In this document: positions 8,394 through 14,687 of the stretch, in pieces | Position numbering within the stretch: position 1 is the first letter of the stretch | Layout: every line of letters starts with the position of its first letter | Program-made: the position numbers and the translations under genes | Assembly: GCA_965178525.1 (NCBI GenBank) | Contig: CBCXVS010000173.1 | Location: 1 to 16,458 of the forward strand | Reading direction: 5' to 3' | Length of the DNA: 16,458 bases | DNA from: CBCXVS01 sp965178525 | GTDB taxonomy: Bacteria; Tectomicrobia; Entotheonellia; Entotheonellales; Entotheonellaceae | Notes under the pieces: generated by a model | What the model was told of the DNA's origin: nothing | Seen by the model: the letters and a program-made list of their open reading frames with translations, nothing else | The model's database searches: none

Positions 8394-10439
8394 ATGAATC
8401 AACCCACACGTGCCGCACAAATTGTCGATTATTTGCCGACTTTATACTATCGGGACCCGCTCCTGCGCCGTGTGGTTGACGCAGTAGCCGGACGCCTCGC
8501 CGATGTCCAGTTCGATGCCCAACGTGTGATGAACGCGCACTGGGTGGACATGGCAGACCGCGTGCCGCCGGAGCGCCCCCAACGCTTAATCGACTTGCCA
8601 CGCCTTGGGGCCCTCGTCCCCTTGTTCCCCTTCCCGGACGAAGAGGCGGCGCAGCTCATACCCAAAACGGTTCTGGTGCATGTGGCGACCCACTTGATTG
8701 GACCCGGCGCCGTACCGCTGCGCATCGATCAATTGGTACCGGGTCAACGTCTGTATGTGGAGGGCAGCCAGCAGCCGGATGAGACCTTTTTAGCCACCGC
8801 CATCCGTGTGGGGCAACCCTCGCCCCTGGAGAATTTTGCCAGCGCTCTCAGTGGAGAATTATCCCAGATCGAACCGGTAACCTCCGTCCATGCGACCGCA
8901 CGGTTGCTCCTGCTGACTGGCCAAACCGGGGCCGAGATATTTCGCCAACGCCTCAAACTCACTGTCGATGCCTTTCTAGAAGGCGCCGGCACCGCCCCGG
9001 CCATTCTGAAAATCGTGGCCGCCACCATGGGCTGGGGACCGCTGCAGGAGACCTTTGCCGATTGGAGTCAAAACTGGACACCGACCCATCCGGTGTTTGA
9101 GGCCGTCGCCGAGGGCGCGCCCGGTCCGATCCGCCTGCGCGAACTGCCTCTGCGATCGGCGACGACACCCGTCCCGCAACGGGTCAAAAGCGGTGCACGC
9201 TGGATCGAAACCCATGACAGCGCCTTCGTCCTGCAGCCCACGGCGCAGTTCCAAGCCCTCGATCGGCCAGTGGTGGTTCCGACCTTGGTGAACTTGGATC
9301 ATCAAGTGGCGATCTCCACGTTGATCGCGATGGAAACCGTCAAGCTCGAAGGTGGCAACCTCGTCGAGAAAGACGTCACGCTGCGGCTCGAAGGCCAGCC
9401 GGACGGTACCCTTCAGGGCACGCTCTTCGAACGCACATTGCCAGCCAGTGAGGTCATCCCGACGAACGTGTCGGACCGCATCCGTATCCGCACCAGCGCT
9501 CTGCGGATTGACCGAGAAGGGGAGTCGGCCTTTCTCCGCGGCGGGACGGATGAACAGGCCGCCACATTGGTCGTTTCCGATGGCCGCCGGGCGATCCGCT
9601 TGCAAGCCCGAAGCGAAGGGATTTGGGGCAACGCCATCCAGGTCACCGCTCTCCCGGCCCCCTCCACTGATGACGAGATTGCTGTTGCCCTGACCTATAC
9701 CCCGTCTCTGGTCGTGCCCGGTCTGTCTACATCGCCTGCATCGGGCAACCCGACTCATGGCGAGATGTTGACGCTTAATCAGCTGTTAGAGGGAAACTCT
9801 CTCCTGGTCACCGCCCAAGATTTTACTTTCACCATCCCAGAGGGCGAGTCTCGCTGGCTGTACTTTGATCATATGGGCTGGAGCATCTTCGACGTCACGC
9901 AATGGGATCACACGGTTTTCGACGCGCCCCCGGCGGACGTAGAGGATCCGGAGGCGCAGTTTGCGTCCTTTCCGGCCAAAGGCATATACAGCTACACAGA
10001 TTTTAACGCCGCCGTCTTCCCGCGGGAGTTTCTACGCGCCTTCCGCTTTGACCAGCCGGGCACTTTTTACAATGAAGCCTTTTTCAACGAGACGCCCGAC
10101 CAAGTCGAGGTGCTCCTGGGCTGGCAGGAAGGGCAGCGCGCTACGATCCGCATTGATGTGCCCCTGGAAACGCAGCGCGACCGAGACCGCTTGGGCTTTC
10201 TGCCGGAGATGATTCGCAAAGTGAAAGCGGCCGGAATCAAGGTCATCCTGGTACCGCGCTTTCGAGAACACCAGCCGCTAGACGAGCAGTTGCCAACCGT
10301 CCGGCTACGGCACGGGGAGACGCAACCCCTGGACGATGCGCTCCGGTTGCGGGTCGGACTTCGCGACGCCCAGTCGTTGGATGTCCGCCATATTGGCATC
10401 TTCGATCGGGATCATTGGAATGCCGCACATTTTGATTAA
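8394..10439 (+). CDS. long tail protein I-like wedge/fibre connector protein
   Basis: This 681-aa protein occupies the place after J where gpI/Afp12-type proteins are found; these link the wedge to the fibres. The N-terminus (YLPTLYYRDPLLRRVVDAVAGRL, residues 13-35) fits the start of tail protein I-like proteins. The protein is far longer than classical gpI (about 180 aa). Residues about 398-412 contain LQARSEGIWGNAIQVTA, resembling the S/P-G-x-WGN motif of tail sheath domains. Two short motifs, IFDVTQWDHTVFD (about 500) and IFDRDHWNAAHFD at the C-terminus (about 668-680), form an internal repeat. A segment near 600-625 resembles a conserved GWQEGQRATIRIDVP strand region of unknown role. The start ATG has no clear Shine-Dalgarno site, so translation may depend on the preceding gene. 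Assignment rests on position plus the N-terminus. Confidence 0.72.
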   Translation: MNQPTRAAQIVDYLPTLYYRDPLLRRVVDAVAGRLADVQFDAQRVMNAHWVDMADRVPPERPQRLIDLPRLGALVPLFPFPDEEAAQLIPKTVLVHVATHLIGPGAVPLRIDQLVPGQRLYVEGSQQPDETFLATAIRVGQPSPLENFASALSGELSQIEPVTSVHATARLLLLTGQTGAEIFRQRLKLTVDAFLEGAGTAPAILKIVAATMGWGPLQETFADWSQNWTPTHPVFEAVAEGAPGPIRLRELPLRSATTPVPQRVKSGARWIETHDSAFVLQPTAQFQALDRPVVVPTLVNLDHQVAISTLIAMETVKLEGGNLVEKDVTLRLEGQPDGTLQGTLFERTLPASEVIPTNVSDRIRIRTSALRIDREGESAFLRGGTDEQAATLVVSDGRRAIRLQARSEGIWGNAIQVTALPAPSTDDEIAVALTYTPSLVVPGLSTSPASGNPTHGEMLTLNQLLEGNSLLVTAQDFTFTIPEGESRWLYFDHMGWSIFDVTQWDHTVFDAPPADVEDPEAQFASFPAKGIYSYTDFNAAVFPREFLRAFRFDQPGTFYNEAFFNETPDQVEVLLGWQEGQRATIRIDVPLETQRDRDRLGFLPEMIRKVKAAGIKVILVPRFREHQPLDEQLPTVRLRHGETQPLDDALRLRVGLRDAQSLDVRHIGIFDRDHWNAAHFD

Positions 10440-10448
10440 ATCAGCCGT

Positions 10449-10456
10449 AAGGAGGA
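10449..10456 (+). promoter_or_regulatory. strong ribosome binding site before the small fibre protein
   Basis: AAGGAGGA sits 7 bases before ATG 10464, deciding that start over the in-frame TTG at 10458, which is too close to the site. Confidence 0.6.
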
Positions 10457-10463
10457 ATTGGGT

Positions 10464-10928
10464 ATGGGGTATCACCATCATGCCTTAAGCGGTCGGATCA
10501 CGGTCTATATCGTCGACAAACAGGGCCATCGGGTGGGTCGAGTTGACCAACCCAACGAGATTGTCAATGGCGGACGCCTGCTCATCGGTCAGTTGCTCAC
10601 GGGTGATGCGTTCGCCATGCCTATTACACATTTGGCGGTGGGAACGGGCCAAACCCCGCCAGACGCCACCGATGCCGCCTTGGAGATCGAGAGTACATCG
10701 ATCGACCGAGCGCCCATCAGTGTGATCCCACTGACCGACCCCAACCGCATCGGCCTGCGGGTCAGCGCGCAAGTCTCTAGCGCCACCAATCAGGCCATTT
10801 CCGAAGCGGGTCTGTTCAATGCATCGGCGCACAACACGGGTACGATGTACAACCGGGTGGTGTTCCCGTCTCCCTTACCGATCGGGACGGACCTGGATCT
10901 CATCATTGAATGGGACATTACCTTTTAA
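10464..10928 (+). CDS. small fibre-attachment-type tail protein
   Basis: This 154-aa protein has the layout of short tail-fibre or collar proteins found just after gpI-like genes. It has an N-terminal beta segment (GRITVYIVDKQGHRVGRVDQ, about residues 9-28), then NEIVNGGRLLIGQLLTGD, followed by MPITHLAVGTGQTPPDATDAALE, a pattern frequent in phage fibre N-terminal domains (thLAVGTGtTPp). The C-terminus ends in beta strands (NRVVFPSPLPIGTDLDLIIEWDITF). Likely role: a junction between baseplate and fibres. No enzymatic motif is visible. Start chosen by its Shine-Dalgarno site. It ends 10 bases before the ATG of the broken fibre gene, whose Shine-Dalgarno site overlaps this gene's stop. Confidence 0.72.
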   Translation: MGYHHHALSGRITVYIVDKQGHRVGRVDQPNEIVNGGRLLIGQLLTGDAFAMPITHLAVGTGQTPPDATDAALEIESTSIDRAPISVIPLTDPNRIGLRVSAQVSSATNQAISEAGLFNASAHNTGTMYNRVVFPSPLPIGTDLDLIIEWDITF

Positions 10929-10932
10929 AGGA
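10927..10932 (+). promoter_or_regulatory. ribosome binding site pointing to the start of the broken fibre gene
   Basis: AAAGGA lies 6 bases before ATG 10939. The longer open frame beginning at ATG 10932 overlaps this site, so 10932 is an unlikely start. This supports a start in a frame that later shifts. Confidence 0.45.
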
Positions 10933-10938
10933 TGGGAT

Positions 10939-11504
10939 ATGGCAAAAGAAGAGATCCCCGTGTTTCGAGGGCGCGGCCGGGACAGGTAACCCGGTCGGCA
11001 GACTGGAACGCGATGCAACAAGAATTGCGTCACAGTGTCCGTGTGCATCAGCATACCCGGATCGCAGAGGACGCCGTGGACGATACGGTTGACGAGGATC
11101 ACGCACGCCAAATCACGACGGCCGAACTGCAAAATGGTGCCGTGACCGACCCAAAACTTGCGTCCGGAGCGGTGAGTCTGTCCAAGCTGAGCGAATCCGT
11201 TTGAAGCCGTCTAGATGAAAGGACTCAACTGAATACCGACACAATCACGTTGGCGCCCGGGGCGATTGAGCGGATTGAGCATAGGTTGGGGAATGCGCCT
11301 ATCGCAGTCACGTTAGGCGTGGTGCAGGAGCTGAGTGAGCCGCCTGGGACATTTGAGATCTATGGCAGCGGTCCCAATGCCGGGCAGGACACCGTCCTAG
11401 CGGCGGTACCCGCAGAGCCGGACGGGACGTTTTTCTTGATCTCGCGGTCTGAACGTGAGGTGGACGTACGCTGGTGGGCTATGGCCAGTCCGGCTGATCG
11501 CTAA
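10939..11504 (+). pseudogene. broken tail-fibre gene, paralogue of the following gene
   Basis: Read from ATG 10939 (AAAGGA 6 bases upstream), the product starts MAKEEIPVFRGRGRD and stops at once. The rest continues in another frame with TRSADWNAMQQELRHSVRVHQHT and stalk-like repeats (QNGAVTDPKLASGAVSLSKL). The intact paralogue at 11543 starts MAEANIPEYIEVL and has EDVNGMQRQARNSVRTHRHT. In it the Met of the xxMQ pattern is 75 bases from the start, and here 74, so one base appears lost. The second frame then meets TGA at 11202-11204. Beyond that it stays open and gives DERTQLNTDTITLAPGAIE and a beta-rich distal part ending at 11504. Two independent lesions separate it from a whole protein of about 188 aa. 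The role when intact was probably target-binding fibre. It could be read as two or three small genes, but the paralogy argues for one decayed gene. Confidence 0.72.
11202..11204 (+). other. in-frame TGA interrupting the fibre pseudogene
   Basis: TGA follows SLSKLSESV, and the same frame then reads SRLDERTQLNTDTITLAPGAIE through to 11504. A change from CGA or TGG would explain it. The continued open frame of about 100 codons is what shows it to be a lesion. Confidence 0.6.
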
Positions 11505-11542
11505 AAATCTTGTGGGATTCTCTCCCTGATAGGAGATATCGG

Positions 11543-12271
11543 ATGGCGGAAGCGAATATTCCCGAATATATTGAGGTGTTGGCGGGCGGCTTGATTAGAG
11601 CCGAAGACGTGAATGGAATGCAGCGTCAAGCCCGTAATAGTGTCCGGACGCACCGGCACACCGGTGAATCGCTGGACACGTCGAGTGATGATAATGCGCC
11701 TCAAATCGCAACGAATGAGATTGAGGATAACGCCGTCACCAGCGACAAGATCGCCGATGGTGACGTGACAACGGAGAAGCTGGCTGATGGCGCGGTGACT
11801 GGCGAGAAGCTGTCTGGCGACGCGATCACGGCGGACGTTATTCCCGATGGCGCAGTGACCAGTGACAAGATTGCTAACAATGCAGTGAGTACCGACAAGA
11901 TTGCAGACGAGGCTATCAGTAACGCCAAGCTGCAAGATAATGCTGTTGCAACTGGCAATATTCAAGACAATGCGGTCAACTTTACGAAGTTGGATTTTGA
12001 AATGATTTTGGATTTTCAAAGTGTTAACGTTGGACTGGGCGTAACAGCTGAATTCAACGTGGCAACCGGCATTCCAAATTCGAGTCTGAAGAGAATTTAC
12101 TTTCCATTAGTTTCAGTTACTGCATCAGGCGGTGGTACAGCGATGGTAGAGCCATCAATCGTTTACCGCGCTGCAGTCGGTGCTACAACTTATGACGTGC
12201 GCATATGCTTTATCAATCGAGGTTCAGCAACAGCTGGCATATTCTGGTCAGTGTTCTTATTTGCTAACTGA
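11543..12271 (+). CDS. tail fibre protein with decapeptide stalk repeats
   Basis: This 242-aa protein starts at ATG 11543, with AGGAGA at 11531-11536. Residues 1-45 (PEYIEVLAGG, MQRQARNSVRTHRHTG) form an N-terminal attachment module shared with the broken gene before it. Residues about 55-150 are nine or so copies of a roughly 10-residue repeat of the type DNAVTSDKIA / DGAVTGEKLS / DEAISNAKLQ, with hydrophobic residues at fixed places. Such repeats form trimeric beta-helix or coiled stalks in fibres. Residues about 150-242 are a beta-rich distal domain (LGVTAEFNVATGIPNSSLKRIYF, then SIVYRAAVGATTYDVRICFINRG), probably the target-binding tip. The DNA of this last part is noticeably richer in A and T than its neighbours. 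The gene is the only intact fibre stalk in the window. Confidence 0.85.
   Translation: MAEANIPEYIEVLAGGLIRAEDVNGMQRQARNSVRTHRHTGESLDTSSDDNAPQIATNEIEDNAVTSDKIADGDVTTEKLADGAVTGEKLSGDAITADVIPDGAVTSDKIANNAVSTDKIADEAISNAKLQDNAVATGNIQDNAVNFTKLDFEMILDFQSVNVGLGVTAEFNVATGIPNSSLKRIYFPLVSVTASGGGTAMVEPSIVYRAAVGATTYDVRICFINRGSATAGIFWSVFLFAN
11708..11985 (+). repeat. coding repeats of about 30 bases in the fibre stalk
   Basis: Imperfect tandem units of about 30 bases encode the decapeptide series GAVTSDKIAD and its variants. Recurrent DNA blocks include GACAAGAT(T/C)GC and GATGGCGC(A/G)GTGAC. Such repeats are prone to unequal recombination that changes stalk length. Confidence 0.7.
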
Positions 12272-12283
12272 ACAAGGAGGAGT

Positions 12284-12357
12284 ATGACATGTTCCAGCGA
12301 GAGATTATATTGAGGTCTTGGGAGCAAGCACGTAGAACGTCTCTATTGCGACATTAG
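12284..12357 (+). pseudogene. possible remnant of a third fibre N-terminus
   Basis: A strong AAGGAGG at 12274-12280 precedes ATGs at 12284 and 12289, but neither opens a long frame: 12289 gives 22 codons ending at 12357. In a third frame (12303-12332) the sequence reads DYIEVLGAST, close to the PEYIEVLAGG at the start of the intact fibre protein, then meets TAG. A good ribosome site followed by an out-of-frame match suggests a decayed fibre copy. The match is only about five identical residues, so chance is possible. The alternative is a real 22-aa peptide, for which nothing else argues. Confidence 0.3.
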
Positions 12358-12377
12358 ATACTAGCGGATCAAGCGCG

Positions 12378-12749
12378 ATGGAGACCCAAGCTGCCGTACC
12401 TCAACAGCAGAAGGGGCAAACGTTTTTCGAGATGATACGTAACAAACCACGACTTTGCTGGGAAGAATTGGTGGAAGAATTCCGCCGTGACTACTACGAT
12501 GCCTTTGACGAGATCGTACCGATTCTCTTTGCCACAAACGATCCTCTCATTATTTTTAATTGCATTCAGTTTGCGGATCTCAATGAGCCCAAAGAGGTCG
12601 CAATCCTGCAACAATTTATCCGAGACTGTGATGCCGAAAAGCATCAGGTCAGCTTGCGGTTTCTAGCAGAAAAACAGGAGCCGGAATTCCTCACAACGTT
12701 GAGGCAGAAGCAAGCTTTACCAGCCTCAGTACAGGAAGTACTCGCTTAA
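12378..12749 (+). CDS. unrecognised 123-aa helical protein
   Basis: The 123-aa product is mostly helical: FFEMIRNKPRLCWEELVEEFRRDYYDAFDE in residues 15-45, then IVPILFATNDPLIIFNCIQFADLNEPKEVAILQQFIRDCDAEKHQVSLRFLAE, which hints at paired HEAT-like helices. I do not recognise the family and see no catalytic motif, signal peptide or membrane segment. Two cysteines are present in the central part. The ATG has no Shine-Dalgarno site, and the true start may differ. It lies between fibre genes and the beta-rich 526-aa gene, and its DNA is more AT-rich than the baseplate genes. Options include an assembly helper for fibres, an immunity or regulatory protein, or an inserted passenger gene. Confidence 0.6.
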   Translation: METQAAVPQQQKGQTFFEMIRNKPRLCWEELVEEFRRDYYDAFDEIVPILFATNDPLIIFNCIQFADLNEPKEVAILQQFIRDCDAEKHQVSLRFLAEKQEPEFLTTLRQKQALPASVQEVLA

Positions 12750-12784
12750 CGAAGCTGCACGGCATGCCCAACTAGGAGGAGACA

Positions 12785-14365
12785 GTGTTGACACCAGCTC
12801 CGAACTCGTGGCCACGCCTCATACCACCCGGCGGTGCGCCCGTGACCAGCGACGCCCCGGCCATCCAGCCGCCGCCGGTGGCCTTCGGTGCGGTGCCGGA
12901 GTTCGTTCCGACCGCACCGGATAATGTCGTCTTCTCCTTCCTCATCGCTGCGGGCGTGGAAATCCTGGCGGCGCGTTTGCACCTGTCCGGAGCCGGGCCC
13001 GATAAGCCCATCAATTTGAAGGAAAGCGCGGAGGACGATGGCAGCCATGTCAAAATCGACTTTGGCGCTCAACGGCCGTTTACCAAAATCGATTTTACCA
13101 ATGCAGATACGAGTATGTCACGGTTAATGATCCAGTTGGGAGGTACGTGGATCCAGCCTCAGGACACCTTGACCGCTAAGTTTGACGACTATAAATCCGG
13201 CGTCCTGTTTGCAGAGCTGATCTCGCAGCGCGTCTTGCTGACAAACGCTACCGGGGTGACGAATATCGAGAGTAAAAGCCATCCGGCCAACGTCACCCTG
13301 CGGCTGATGGATGGCGGTGTTCCCTTCTTCTTTCATCAAGGCGACCTGCGCGACAAAGGCGTCGAGGTTCCCGATTTTGGCCAGCAACTCGCCCTGGCGC
13401 TACAAAACCGTGAGCCGGAGAATGGCCAACATCAAGTGGATCTGGTCGCGCACTCCGACGCCTTTGGTATGATCACCGCCAGCCAGCCGCATATCACCTA
13501 TCGCGTCGTACATAATAGTCTCGCAGGACAGACGTTTACCGAGCGGACAGCCGAGATACCCGCCGAAGATACGGTTGTGTTGCAACCCGGTTTGACCCTA
13601 CCGCCAGGCCAGCCGACCGTATCGACGGTCGCCTTGGGGTTGGTCACCAGCCGTTTTGGCCCAGCGATCGTGGGTTCCAAGGGTTCGCGGGGAGCCGTGG
13701 CATCGGCCCAGTTTCAGGTTGCACAAGCGGTTCGATTTGAGAATACGCTCACGGTTTCGGCTGTGTATCTGTACCTCATGCGCCGTACCCCGCAAGCCGC
13801 GTTGACAGTCGAATGGCGCCAGGATGCCGATGGGGAGCCGCGAGGCGCCGTCGTGGCCCGTGTATCGCTCTCGGCCGATAGGCTAGCCGCTGACCACGTC
13901 GAGTGGTTTCCAGTGATCTTGGAAGCGCCCGTCTCCATCCCCGCTAACACGCGGCTATGGATTGTGCTCAAAGCCGATCAAGGGGAGGTCGAATGGCGTG
14001 GCGACAATGCCATCATGGATCCGCAGGGCGCCTTGTTCAGCAGCGATCGGGGCAATACGTGGCCGTGCCATCCGATGGCCGCCAGCTTCATTTTCCAGCA
14101 GTTGCTGCCAGATCCTGGCAGCCCCCTGACGATCCGGATACAAATTGGCGACTTCGAGCAAGACATTCCCTATGATCCCGGCGCCTTTCCCCTCGTGCTG
14201 GATGCGAACTCGCCACTGGTACAAGGGATCAATCAGATCGTCCCAGCGAATAACCAGCCGGAGAAAATCTCCCTCAGATTAAGCGCCGATTCGTCCCTCT
14301 CCGTTCAGGTGACGCTGACGCAGGCAGATGTGACCCTGACGCAGGCGCACGAACCCGCCCTGTGA
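12785..14365 (+). CDS. beta-rich particle-associated protein of unknown family
   Basis: The product is 526 aa. AGGAGG at 12775-12780 serves either GTG 12785 or TTG 12788; the latter has the better spacing and would shorten the protein by one residue. After a proline-rich start (residues 1-45, SWPRLIPPGG, QPPPVAFG), the chain is almost all short beta strands with no transmembrane segment. Residues about 310-410 form a jelly-roll-like unit (RFENTLTVSAVYLYLMRR, VEWFPVILEAPVSIPANTRLWIVLKADQ) as in carbohydrate- or surface-binding beta-sandwich domains. The final 50 residues are threonine-rich, with a VTLTQADVTLTQA repeat. Likely an outer structural or adhesive component, coming after the fibre genes; no enzyme activity is evident. 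The stop TGA is followed at once by TAA. Confidence 0.75.
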   Translation: MLTPAPNSWPRLIPPGGAPVTSDAPAIQPPPVAFGAVPEFVPTAPDNVVFSFLIAAGVEILAARLHLSGAGPDKPINLKESAEDDGSHVKIDFGAQRPFTKIDFTNADTSMSRLMIQLGGTWIQPQDTLTAKFDDYKSGVLFAELISQRVLLTNATGVTNIESKSHPANVTLRLMDGGVPFFFHQGDLRDKGVEVPDFGQQLALALQNREPENGQHQVDLVAHSDAFGMITASQPHITYRVVHNSLAGQTFTERTAEIPAEDTVVLQPGLTLPPGQPTVSTVALGLVTSRFGPAIVGSKGSRGAVASAQFQVAQAVRFENTLTVSAVYLYLMRRTPQAALTVEWRQDADGEPRGAVVARVSLSADRLAADHVEWFPVILEAPVSIPANTRLWIVLKADQGEVEWRGDNAIMDPQGALFSSDRGNTWPCHPMAASFIFQQLLPDPGSPLTIRIQIGDFEQDIPYDPGAFPLVLDANSPLVQGINQIVPANNQPEKISLRLSADSSLSVQVTLTQADVTLTQAHEPAL

Positions 14366-14373
14366 TAACAGAG

Positions 14374-14421
14374 CTAGAGGGTTAAGTGAAAAGGTAACAT
14401 CGATTATGTTCACCGCTCTAG
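14374..14421 (+). other. imperfect inverted repeat after the 526-aa gene
   Basis: CTAGAG (14374-14379) with GTGAA (14386-14390) can pair with TTCAC (14409-14413) and CTCTAG (14416-14421), leaving an 18-base loop. No T-run follows, so it is a weak terminator candidate. Its right arm overlaps the left end of the repeat element that follows. Confidence 0.25.
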
Positions 14422-14687
14422 ACCGAAGTTCCTCCCGTGATTCGGCGACAACTTGTTGGAATAAAAACTCAAAAGCCTGAAACGAATTGACCTTTGTTCC
14501 CATGTAAATCGCAAAATTTTCGCTCCTATTCTGCACCATGGGCTTGACATCGTCTGCAAACGTATGACCATAAGCCATGTCGTTTCAGGAGGTTGGATTG
14601 TTCCCATGTAAATGGACTTTTGAATTGGGCCAACCTGTTGATCTACTTAATCCTCCGCCTATTCTGCCAGGGGAACTTCGGTCTAGA
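14417..14687. mobile_element. 271-bp element with 16-bp terminal inverted repeats (MITE-like)
   Basis: Sixteen bases at 14417-14432 (TCTAGACCGAAGTTCC) are exactly the reverse complement of 14672-14687. Inside, CCTGAAACG (14476-14484) is matched by CGTTTCAGG (14581-14589). The 16-mer TTGTTCCCATGTAAAT occurs at 14494 and again at 14598. No transposase fits in the element. No obvious target-site duplication is visible. The left part recurs at the right end of the window. A small non-autonomous element, or the worn ends of a larger insertion, would explain this. It lies just upstream of, and partly inside, the open frame of the 446-aa protein. Confidence 0.5.
14418..14520 (+). repeat. about 100-bp direct repeat, copy 1
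   Basis: Bases 14423-14520 match 16361-16458 with only two differences in 98 bases (C/T at 14442-14443 and G/A at 14458-14459). The pair is in the same orientation, about 1.94 kb apart, bracketing the 446-aa gene and the DUF433 gene. On the - strand both copies keep the same open frame (FAIYMGTKVNSFQAFEFLF). Confidence 0.9.

Noticed and set aside
10932..11204. 90-aa gene starting at ATG 10932
   Set aside because: The ribosome site AAAGGA overlaps this ATG, and its first 18 residues do not match the fibre paralogue, whereas a start at 10939 does. It is better treated as part of the pseudogene.
11250..11504. Separate 84-aa gene starting at TTG 11250
   Set aside because: It is in the same frame as the preceding fibre fragment, open back to the TGA at 11202, and has no ribosome site. 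It is the distal end of the broken fibre gene.
11521..11536. Small hairpin TCTCC/GGAGA covering the fibre ribosome site
   Set aside because: Only five base pairs. Purine-rich ribosome sites pair by chance with nearby pyrimidines, so no regulatory claim is made.
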